From contig JAOPXF010000097.1 of the NCBI GenBank assembly GCA_025965295.1, positions 1 to 7,101 on the forward strand: a stretch of DNA of 7,101 bases. The letters are read 5' to 3'. The position numbers and the translations under genes are program-made. The number at the start of each line of letters is the position of its first letter. Position 1 is the first letter of the stretch. This stretch comes from Nocardioides sp. (lineage in GTDB: Bacteria > Actinomycetota > Actinomycetes > Propionibacteriales > Nocardioidaceae). The notes under the pieces are model-generated. The model was not told where the DNA came from. It ran no database searches and saw only the letters and a list, made by a program, of their open reading frames with translations. Below are positions 1 to 5,604 of the stretch, one piece after another.

Positions 1-353
1 GTCCAGGGTCCGGCGACCTGGATCTTGAAGGTGCCGGCGTAGCCCTCGGTCTGCTCCTCGAGGCCGTCGAGGTCCTGGGCCAGCAGGCTGCGTGCCCGAC
101 GGTGGTCGAGACCCGAGGCGTCCGTGAGCCGCCAGCCGGCGGGCTGCAGGTCGACCCCGAGGCCGGACACGACGGCGAGCGAACGACCGGTCATCCCCGC
201 GATCGCCCCGCGGCCGGGCAGCTCGGGGAGGTACGGCAGGCCGCCCTCCTGGGTCAGCCCCTCGAGCACGGTCCGCAGCGCGCCCAGGAACGCCGCACCG
301 TCACTCCGCCCATCGTGGGCAGGCATCGAGCCGATGCCGGTGGCCACTGTCAT
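1..353 (-). CDS. MetE-like (cobalamin-independent methionine synthase family) protein, N-terminal part, cut by window edge
   Basis: The first 117 codons of a gene that runs off the left edge. The protein begins MTVATGIGSMPAHDG and continues with GGLPYLPELPGRGAIAGM and a GVDLQPAGWRL segment. I recognise these as the start of the short actinobacterial proteins annotated as vitamin-B12-independent methionine synthase (UROD/MetE-like fold). The zinc- and homocysteine-binding part lies outside the window, so catalytic competence cannot be judged. Short members of this family are not proven methionine synthases, so the product name is a family label. The ATG at 353 overlaps the mnmA TGA in an ATGA junction, which implies translational coupling. 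No good Shine-Dalgarno is seen, which fits coupling. In many actinobacteria this gene sits between mnmA and ligA; ligA would be expected just beyond the left edge. Confidence 0.8.
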   Translation of the reverse strand, partial: MTVATGIGSMPAHDGRSDGAAFLGALRTVLEGLTQEGGLPYLPELPGRGAIAGMTGRSLAVVSGLGVDLQPAGWRLTDASGLDHRRARSLLAQDLDGLEEQTEGYAGTFKIQVAGPW

Positions 354-1447
354 GCGGGCACGCGGACGGTCTCGGCGATCGTGGCGGAGCCGACGACGCG
401 GGTGCCGTCGTAGATCACCGCGGCCTGGCCGGGCGCGATGCCGTACGCCGGGTCGAGCAGCTCGACGACCACCTCGTCGCCCCGCACCTCCACCACGGCC
501 CGGTGCTCGTCACCGTGCGCCCGCAGCTGCACGCTGCCCACGAGGCGGTCGGGCACGGTGCCGCACCAGCGCGGCCGGATGCCGGTCAGCCGGTCGACGG
601 CGAGCCGCTCGCGCGGGCCGACCGTGACGGTGCCGGAGACCGGCTCGATGTCGAGGACGAAGCGCGGCCGGCCGTCGGGGGCGGGCGTGCCGATCCGCAG
701 GCCCTTGCGCTGGCCGATCGTGAAGCCGACGGTGCCCTCGTGGCGGCCGAGCACGTCGCCGGTCGTCTCGTCGACGATGTCGCCGCCGTGGTTGGGCGCC
801 CGGTCGCCCAGCTTCTCGCGCAGCCACCCCGCGTTGTCACCGTCGGCGACGAAGCAGATGTCGTGACTGTCGGGCTTGTCGGCGACCAGCAGCCCGCGCG
901 CCTCGGCCTCCCGGCGTACGTCGGGCTTGGTCGAGTCGCCCAGCGGGAACATCGAGTGGGCGAGTTGCTGCTGGTCGAGCACGCCGAGCACGTAGGACTG
1001 GTCCTTGCCGTGGTCCACGGCGCGGTGCATCTCGATCAGCCCGTCGGGCCCGGTGCGGAGCTGCGCGTAATGGCCGGTGGCGACCGCGTCGAAGCCGAGG
1101 CCCAGCGCCCGGTCCAGGACGGCCGCGAACTTGATCTTCTCGTTGCACCGCAGGCACGGGTTGGGCGTGCGGCCGGCGGCGTACTCGTCCATGAAGTCCT
1201 CGACCACGTCGGTGTGGAAACGGTCGCTGAGGTCCCAGACGTAGAACGGGATGCCGATGACGTCGGCGGCGCGCCGGGCGTCGTTGCTGTCCTCGATGGT
1301 GCAGCAGCCGCGGGCTCCCGAACGATAGGACTGCGGGTTCCGCGACAGGGCGAGGTGGATCCCGGTGACGTCGTGACCGGCCTCGGCCGCGCGGGCGGCG
1401 GCGACGGCCGAGTCGACGCCCCCGGACATGGCGGCGACGACCTTCAT
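350..1447 (-). CDS. mnmA: tRNA-specific 2-thiouridylase MnmA
   Basis: A complete 365-residue protein, the usual length for the family. MnmA is a cytoplasmic enzyme that adenylates and then thiolates C2 of the wobble uridine (U34) in tRNA-Glu, -Gln and -Lys, using persulfide sulfur. The N-terminal PP-loop ATP pyrophosphatase motif SGGVDS is at residues 8–13. The first catalytic cysteine is C98 in NPCLRCNEKIKF and the second is C198 in SHDICFVADGD, so the pair needed for persulfide transfer is intact. KDQSYVLG (148–155) and GFTIGQRKGL (241–250) are further family signatures. The C-terminal third is the tRNA-binding and beta-barrel region. The ATG at 1447 is 7 nt after the iscS stop, with a GGTGA element overlapping that stop; the TGA overlaps the next start by 4 nt. 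Cotranscription with the upstream desulfurase makes sense because it is the likely sulfur donor. Confidence 0.97.
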   Translation of the reverse strand: MKVVAAMSGGVDSAVAAARAAEAGHDVTGIHLALSRNPQSYRSGARGCCTIEDSNDARRAADVIGIPFYVWDLSDRFHTDVVEDFMDEYAAGRTPNPCLRCNEKIKFAAVLDRALGLGFDAVATGHYAQLRTGPDGLIEMHRAVDHGKDQSYVLGVLDQQQLAHSMFPLGDSTKPDVRREAEARGLLVADKPDSHDICFVADGDNAGWLREKLGDRAPNHGGDIVDETTGDVLGRHEGTVGFTIGQRKGLRIGTPAPDGRPRFVLDIEPVSGTVTVGPRERLAVDRLTGIRPRWCGTVPDRLVGSVQLRAHGDEHRAVVEVRGDEVVVELLDPAYGIAPGQAAVIYDGTRVVGSATIAETVRVPA

Positions 1448-1454
1448 GGCCGGG

Positions 1455-2642
1455 TCACCGCCGTGACGTCCTGGCCCGTTCGACGACCGGCCCGATGGCC
1501 TCCACGAGCGCGTCGACGTCGGCCTGGGTCGTGGTGTGGCCGAGCGAGAAGCGCAGCGAGTGGCGGGCCGCCTCGTCGGTGCAGCCCATCGCCAGCAGGA
1601 CGTGCGAGGGCTGGGGCACGCCCGCGGAGCAGGCCGAGCCGGTCGAGCACTCGATCCCGCGGGCGTCGAGGAGCATCAGCAGCGAGTCGCCCTCGCAGTC
1701 GGGGAAACCGAGGTGGGCGTTGCCGGGCAGCCGGCTGTCGCGGTCGAGCGCGGCACCGTGCAGGTGCGCGTCGGGTACGGCCGCGATGACCCTGGCCACC
1801 AGGTCGTCGCGCAGGGCACCGACCCGCAGCGCGTGGTCTGCCTGGTGCTTGACCGTGAGCTCGATCGCCGCGGCCAGGCCGGCGATCGCCGGGGTGTCGA
1901 TGGTGCCGCTGCGGATGTCGCGCTCCTGGCCGCCGCCGTGCGCCAGCGCGGTCACGTGGACCTCGCGACGTACGACCAGCACGCCGACGCCGTAGGGCCC
2001 GCCGACCTTGTGCCCGGTGACCGTGAGCGCGTCCACGCCGGAGGCGGCGAAGTCGAGCGGAACCGACCCGAGCGCCTGGACGGCGTCGGTGTGGACGGGG
2101 ATGCCGTGCTCCGCGGCGATCGCGACGACGTCCTCGATCGGCTGGAGGGTGCCCACCTCGTTGTTGGCCCACATCACGGAGATCAGCGCCACGGACCCCG
2201 GGTCACGGGCCACCGAGGCCCGCAGCGCGTCCACGTCGAGGCGGCCCCTGCGGTCAACCGCGAGCAGCTCGACGTCGGCGCCCTCGCGCTCGCCGAGCCA
2301 GTGCAGCGGGTCGAGCACGGCGTGGTGCTCGACGGAGGTCGAGAGGATGCGGGTGCGGCGCGGGTCCTCGGCGCTGCGGGACCAGTAGATGCCCTTGAGC
2401 GCGAGGTTGTCGGCCTCCGTGCCGCCCGAGGTGAACACGACCTCGCTGGGTCGGCAGTTGAGCGCCTGGGCGATAGTCTCGCGCGACTCCTCGACGACCC
2501 GGCGCGCCTTGCGCCCGGAGGCGTGCAGCGAGCTCGGGTTGCCCACGTCGAGGAGGTGGGCCGTCATCGCCTCGAGGGCCGCGGGCACCATCGGTGTCGT
2601 CGCGGCGTGGTCGAGGTAGACGGTGCGGTCAGGCGTGTTCAT
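1455..2642 (-). CDS. iscS: Cysteine desulfurase, IscS/NifS type (PLP-dependent)
   Basis: This 395-residue protein removes sulfur from L-cysteine, giving alanine and an enzyme-bound persulfide for tRNA thiolation and Fe-S or cofactor assembly. Visible family features are YLDHAATT (9–16), SGGTEADNLALKG (72–84), H106 in SVEHHAVL, D186 and Q189 in HTDAVQA, the PLP-binding K212 in TVTGHKVGGPYG, and the catalytic cysteine C338 in STGSACSAGVPQPS. The active-site loop resembles group I (IscS/NifS) enzymes rather than SufS. The start at 2642 (MNTPDRTVYLDHAA) places the conserved motif at the usual distance from the N-terminus. The same frame stays open to 2825 but would add 61 arginine/serine-rich residues overlapping the preceding gene, so I reject that. 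The ribosome site at 2642 is weak. mnmA follows after 7 nt and is the probable recipient of its sulfur. No iscU/sufU scaffold gene is in view. Confidence 0.95.
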   Translation of the reverse strand: MNTPDRTVYLDHAATTPMVPAALEAMTAHLLDVGNPSSLHASGRKARRVVEESRETIAQALNCRPSEVVFTSGGTEADNLALKGIYWSRSAEDPRRTRILSTSVEHHAVLDPLHWLGEREGADVELLAVDRRGRLDVDALRASVARDPGSVALISVMWANNEVGTLQPIEDVVAIAAEHGIPVHTDAVQALGSVPLDFAASGVDALTVTGHKVGGPYGVGVLVVRREVHVTALAHGGGQERDIRSGTIDTPAIAGLAAAIELTVKHQADHALRVGALRDDLVARVIAAVPDAHLHGAALDRDSRLPGNAHLGFPDCEGDSLLMLLDARGIECSTGSACSAGVPQPSHVLLAMGCTDEAARHSLRFSLGHTTTQADVDALVEAIGPVVERARTSRR

Positions 2643-2687
2643 CGCACCGACCAGCGTACGGCGTAGCGCCAGCGCGACGCGCATCGT

Positions 2688-2706
2688 CCCGGCCCATGGG
2701 GCCGGG
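2688..2706 (-). terminator. Candidate GC-rich hairpin terminator after the SRPBCC gene
   Basis: A perfect 8-bp inverted repeat (CCCGGCCC / GGGCCGGG) with a 3-nt loop begins 3 nt after the SRPBCC stop codon. It lies in the 67-nt gap before iscS. It has no following T-run, which is common for stem-loops in very GC-rich actinobacteria. It may end transcription, reduce read-through into iscS or protect the upstream mRNA 3' end. Its position is good evidence, but its function is inferred. Confidence 0.4.
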
Positions 2707-2709
2707 GTG

Positions 2710-3174
2710 TCAGCTCGAGACGGCCGAGGCGAGGTTGCCGAGCGAATCCTCGAGTTGGGTCTTCTCGACGAGCGGGAAGCTGATCTTCTCGAGCAGGCCC
2801 TTGTCGGTGACCTTGCTCCAGTCATAGGTCAGCGTGACCGCGGTGGCGTCGGTGCCCTCCGACTTGAGCTCCCAGACCCACTCCCACCCGGGCGGGTCCG
2901 TGTCTGCGGGAGCCGTCTGCCAGGCGAGCAGGTGGTTCTTGTCGTAGCCGGTGACCGTGTTGTCGGTCTGGTACTCGCCGCCCATGTGCGGGCCGCTCAT
3001 GTTCATGCGGAAGACCTGGCCCGTCGCGGTGATCCGGTCGGTCTTCTCGTCGCTCAGGACGAAGCCCGAGCCGTCGAGCTCGGCGTGCCGGGCCGGGTTG
3101 GAGAGGACCTCGAAGAGCTCCTGCGAGGGCGCGTCGATGGTGCGCTGGACGGTGATCTTCTTGTCGTCGGTCAT
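2710..3174 (-). CDS. SRPBCC-fold (polyketide cyclase / START-like) small protein
   Basis: A 154-residue soluble protein with no signal peptide or membrane segment. The opening KITVQRTIDAPSQELFEVLS is typical of SRPBCC/Bet v1-like proteins (first strand followed by the 'APxxxxFxxL' helix). A strand-rich middle follows, with a W-containing stretch GWEWVWEL, then TAVTLTYDWSKVTDK and a long C-terminal helix, the expected helix-grip layout. These proteins hold a hydrophobic ligand in a cavity; some are cyclases or aromatases, many have no known substrate. No catalytic residue can be assigned here, so the function is unknown. Upstream of the ATG at 3174 a GGAGG sits only 1 nt from the start codon, which is too close to be ideal. 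An AGGG 7 nt upstream is a better-placed ribosome site. It follows the lipoprotein gene after 52 nt, in which I see no convincing promoter. Confidence 0.8.
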   Translation of the reverse strand: MTDDKKITVQRTIDAPSQELFEVLSNPARHAELDGSGFVLSDEKTDRITATGQVFRMNMSGPHMGGEYQTDNTVTGYDKNHLLAWQTAPADTDPPGWEWVWELKSEGTDATAVTLTYDWSKVTDKGLLEKISFPLVEKTQLEDSLGNLASAVSS

Positions 3175-3226
3175 GCCTCCACCCTGCGTCGGGCATGCTC
3201 ACAACGCAAACCAGGGGGTGCCGCGG

Positions 3227-3607
3227 TCAGCCGCTGCACTCCTCGACGCCGTCGACGAGCCAGCCGTGCCCACCGTCGACCACGGACACCTCGCGGACGA
3301 TCGTGTTGTCGTCCGTGACGATGTCCCACCGGTCGGCGCGATGCTCCTCCGGCGGCACGTGCACCGCGTGCGTGCCCTCGTCGAGGTAGCGGGCGAGGGC
3401 CTTCTCGACGCTGTCCTCCCCCCGCGCGCCTGCGACGTAGTCGATCGACGACTGCGAGTGGGACCCGCAGTCCGGCCAGGTCGGTGTCGCCGCGGGCTGC
3501 GTCGTGGGTGCCGGGTCCCGAGCGACCGGGGTCTCGTCACCACCGCACCCGGCCAGCAGGAACGGCAGGACTAGTGCGACTACCAGCGCCGATCGTCGAG
3601 AAGTCAC
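3227..3607 (-). CDS. Small secreted lipoprotein of unknown function
   Basis: With the GTG at 3607 the product is 126 residues and starts with a compact lipoprotein signal: VTSRRS, a hydrophobic core of about 12 residues, then the lipobox LAGC with the lipidated cysteine at C21. A Pro/Thr/Ala-rich linker (about 27–45) leads to a small domain. That domain holds C47 (PDCGSH) and C124 (EECSG), which could form a disulfide outside the cell, plus GEDSVEKALARYLDEG and GGHGWLVDGV near the end. The general look resembles small actinobacterial lipoproteins of unknown role. The same frame is open to another GTG at 3685, which overlaps the EEP stop as GTGA and has a GGTGG about 7 nt upstream. That start would give 152 residues but place about 26 extra polar residues before the signal peptide. 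I therefore prefer 3607, although it has no good Shine-Dalgarno. Confidence 0.7.
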   Translation of the reverse strand: MTSRRSALVVALVLPFLLAGCGGDETPVARDPAPTTQPAATPTWPDCGSHSQSSIDYVAGARGEDSVEKALARYLDEGTHAVHVPPEEHRADRWDIVTDDNTIVREVSVVDGGHGWLVDGVEECSG

Positions 3608-3681
3608 GGGGTTGGGACGGCGTCCGGAGCCAGCGGGTTCCTCGCGCGCCGAAAGCACGTGGTCGCGTGAGTCGCGCCCGG

Positions 3682-4671
3682 TCACTTGCGGGCCACCTCG
3701 GCGACGACGGCCCGGTGGTCGGTGCCGGGGATGTCGACGGTGTGCGTGGAGAGCGCCGCCAGCCGGGGGCCGACGAGCACGTGGTCGATCTGCACGAGGG
3801 AGGGAAGCGGCAGTCCGAACCGCTCGATCAGCCCGTTCGACGGCCAGGTCGGCTGCCAGCCCTCGTTGGCCAGCTCGGCCACCGAGCGCCAGCCGTGATC
3901 GGCGAGCGCCCGCATCGGCGCGTGGTCGAGGGTGGCGTTGAAGTCGCCGACGACGAGGTCGGGGTCGGACGCCTTCGCGGCCGCGAGAACGGCCGCGTGG
4001 TCGGCCCGCCACTGCTCCGGGTCGCTCGGGGCGAACGGGTGCACGGCGAGAAGCGTGAGGTCGCCCCTCGTCACGAGCCACGACTCGTGGGCGGTGTTCA
4101 CGCGCTCGGCCCGCCCCAGTGGCTCGCGCGAGAACACCATCGTGTGGCTCACGTCGAACGCGGGCCCGGCGTCGCCGATCCGGTGCGGGAACAGCGCGTC
4201 CAGCCCGGCCTGCTCCATCCGGGCGAGCTCGGTCTCGGTGATCTCCTCGACCACGAGCAGGTCGACGTCTTCGTCGGAGGCCACCCGGACCAGCTCGATC
4301 CCGTCGGCGCGGCCGCCGTACAGGTTCGCGGTCATCACCGTGAGCGGGTCCGCCCCGGCGGCGGGCGGCGGGTTGTCGCCGGACACGCGGGCGGAGAACC
4401 ACGCGAGATGGACGACGAGCCCCGCCACGGCCACCGCGGCCACCACCGCACGCAGCGCTCGGGTGGTGCCGCGGCCACGCCGGGCGGCGACCAGTGCGGC
4501 GAGCGCGAGCAGCAGGAGGGCGGCGTACGCCGGGATCGCCAGGGGCGTGAACGCCTCGGCACCGACCAGCCGGCCCGCCACCGGGTCGTTGGCCCGGACC
4601 GCGGTCAGGAAGAGCGCGGGCAGAGCGAGCGCCAGGAGCGCGCACCAGAGGACGACCACCCGCGCGCGCAT
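3682..4671 (-). CDS. Membrane-anchored endonuclease/exonuclease/phosphatase (EEP) family protein
   Basis: A 329-residue protein with two parts. Residues about 4–25, 42–63 and 74–93 are three hydrophobic helices. The loop between helices 2 and 3 is strongly basic (ARRGRGTTRALR), which places it inside and puts the C-terminal domain outside the membrane. Residues about 109–329 are an EEP-fold (DNase I/sphingomyelinase-like) metal-dependent phosphoesterase domain. Its signatures are TANLYGG with N116, VVEEIT with metal-binding E142/E143, H211 in AVHPFAP, D243 and N245 in VGDFNAT, D296/H297 in QIDHVLV and the catalytic D318/H319 pair in GTDHRAVV. All expected active-site positions are present, so it should be active, but the substrate (nucleic acid, lipid head group or other phosphodiester) cannot be told. 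The ATG at 4671 has a weak GTAGG site that overlaps the stop codon of the proB remnant. The stop overlaps a possible GTG of the lipoprotein gene. Confidence 0.88.
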   Translation of the reverse strand: MRARVVVLWCALLALALPALFLTAVRANDPVAGRLVGAEAFTPLAIPAYAALLLLALAALVAARRGRGTTRALRAVVAAVAVAGLVVHLAWFSARVSGDNPPPAAGADPLTVMTANLYGGRADGIELVRVASDEDVDLLVVEEITETELARMEQAGLDALFPHRIGDAGPAFDVSHTMVFSREPLGRAERVNTAHESWLVTRGDLTLLAVHPFAPSDPEQWRADHAAVLAAAKASDPDLVVGDFNATLDHAPMRALADHGWRSVAELANEGWQPTWPSNGLIERFGLPLPSLVQIDHVLVGPRLAALSTHTVDIPGTDHRAVVAEVARK

Positions 4672-4680
4672 GCGGCGAAC

Positions 4681-4759
4681 CTACAGAAGGACCAGGTCGT
4701 CGCGGTGCGCGACCTCACGCTCGTACGCCGGCGCCGGTGGCGATCCGCGCGGCCGCTAC
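4681..4759 (-). pseudogene. Remnant of a second glutamate 5-kinase (proB) gene with internal deletion
   Basis: Read on the minus strand, 4725–4681 encodes AYEREVAHRDDLVLL followed by TAG. This is the ProB C-terminus (residues 363–377 of the intact copy, AYEREVVHRDDLVLL) with one amino-acid change. Over 4681–4730 versus 5605–5654 I count 42 of 50 identical bases, with most differences synonymous. Immediately upstream, 4759–4727 matches the proB segment for residues 230–240 (31 of 33 bases, 28 in a row identical). Residues 241–362 are missing, and the joint lies in a short CGGC shared by both break points, shifted by one base so the pieces are in different frames. The first piece is now read as the C-terminus of the hydrolase. 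The synonymous pattern suggests a proB 3' end from a related strain rather than a fresh local copy. Confidence 0.8.
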
Positions 4760-5545
4760 GTCCCCAGCCGCGCTGACCCGCTTGATCGCGTCGACGACCT
4801 GGACCGGGCGGGTCATGGTCGGGACGTGCCCACTGTCCAGGACGACGAGCTCGGCGTCCGGGATGGCCGAGGCAACCTGCCGGCCGAGGTCCAGAGGTGC
4901 GACGAGGTCGAGCTCTCCATGGATCACGAGGGTCGGTATGGAGACCTGGGACAGGTCCGGGGCGATGGCCCGCTCGAAGTGGCTCTCGATCATCCTGGCG
5001 GCTGCCTCGGGATCGGCTCTGAGCAGGATCTGACGCCCCCAGCGCTTCACGTGCTCGCTGTCCGACTCGGGTACGCACGCCTCCATGAAGTCGTGGACGA
5101 AGGTCGCGTAGTCGTCTCGGATCTGCGCGGTGTCCGGCGCGGGGCCCAGCATCGAGGGAATGCCGTCCACCAGGACCAGCCCGAGGAACCGGTCCGGGTC
5201 AGCCAGCACCGCCTGCAGGCACGTGGCAGCACCCATCGACTCCCCCGCCAGGACGCACCGGTCGACCCCGTGGTGGTCCAGCACCGTGAACAGGTCCTCG
5301 ACCAGACCCTCCGGGCTGACCTGCTCGGCAGTAGCGGTGGAGACGCCGCTACCGCGATGGTCGTAGGCGACGCTGCGCCAGTCCTCCTGCATCAGCTCCA
5401 TCGGCTGCTGCCACAGCTCCCAGCTCCCGACCCACCCGCTGTGCGCGACGAACCAGCGGTTCCCCGTCCCGTACTGCACGGTGTTGAGCAAGTGATCGCC
5501 GGCGTCGATGAACATGAGCCGATGGTAAGTGGGATCGACCGGCAC
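4715..5545 (-). CDS. Alpha/beta hydrolase with a proB-derived C-terminal tail
   Basis: A 276-residue alpha/beta-hydrolase-fold protein, cytoplasmic (no signal or membrane segment). It shows the oxyanion-hole region FVAHSGWVGSW (32–42), YDHRGSGVS (61–69), the nucleophile elbow GESMG with S103, the acid D213 in IHGELDLVAP, and the catalytic H240 in DSGHVPTM. The triad is therefore complete, and an esterase or related hydrolase activity is likely, substrate unknown. The GTG at 5545 gives the longest form. The ATG at 5515 (MFIDAGDHLL, 266 residues) also starts just before the first fold strand, and neither has a clear ribosome site. The fold should end near residue 261. The last residues (AARIATGAG, then VRA) coincide with a ProB segment and appear to be captured sequence. 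A/T-ending and rare codons (AGA, ATA, GAT, GCT) look more frequent than in neighbours, which hints at import. Confidence 0.87.
   Translation of the reverse strand: MPVDPTYHRLMFIDAGDHLLNTVQYGTGNRWFVAHSGWVGSWELWQQPMELMQEDWRSVAYDHRGSGVSTATAEQVSPEGLVEDLFTVLDHHGVDRCVLAGESMGAATCLQAVLADPDRFLGLVLVDGIPSMLGPAPDTAQIRDDYATFVHDFMEACVPESDSEHVKRWGRQILLRADPEAAARMIESHFERAIAPDLSQVSIPTLVIHGELDLVAPLDLGRQVASAIPDAELVVLDSGHVPTMTRPVQVVDAIKRVSAAGDVAAARIATGAGVRA
4727..4754. repeat. 28-bp perfect direct repeat, copy 1 (in proB remnant / hydrolase end)
   Basis: These 28 bases are identical, in the same orientation, to 6019–6046 inside intact proB. Five further bases beyond 4754 match at 3 of 5 positions and then homology ends. 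Here the repeat forms the 3' end of the hydrolase frame. It is a coding duplicate, not a recognisable mobile-element end. Confidence 0.85.
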
Positions 5546-5604
5546 GGCGTGGAATGCGTCGGGCTCTTCCCGGCCCCAGCGGACCCGAGTGGCGGGACTC
5601 CCGG

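Noticed and set aside
503..1789. A long plus-strand open frame opposite mnmA and iscS
   Set aside because: It crosses both genes and the gap between them, and its translation is low complexity without family signatures.
2643..2825. 61-residue N-terminal extension of the cysteine desulfurase frame
   Set aside because: It is Arg/Ser/Pro-rich, overlaps the SRPBCC gene and the hairpin, and lies ahead of a start that already gives the normal family N-terminus.
3175..3226. Promoter for the SRPBCC gene in the 52-nt gap
   Set aside because: A TTGCGT-like string is present but no -10 element at suitable spacing was seen.
3227..4645. A 472-codon frame joining the lipoprotein to sequence antiparallel in character across the EEP gene
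   Set aside because: The part upstream of 3685 is an alternate frame of the EEP gene and is Arg/Ala/Gly-rich. Only the lipoprotein end has a signal peptide and normal composition.
5546..5604. Possible hairpin between proB and the hydrolase (CCGGGAGT…ACTCGGG)
   Set aside because: Only about 4 contiguous pairs form before an internal loop, and there is no T-run. It is too weak to call a terminator.
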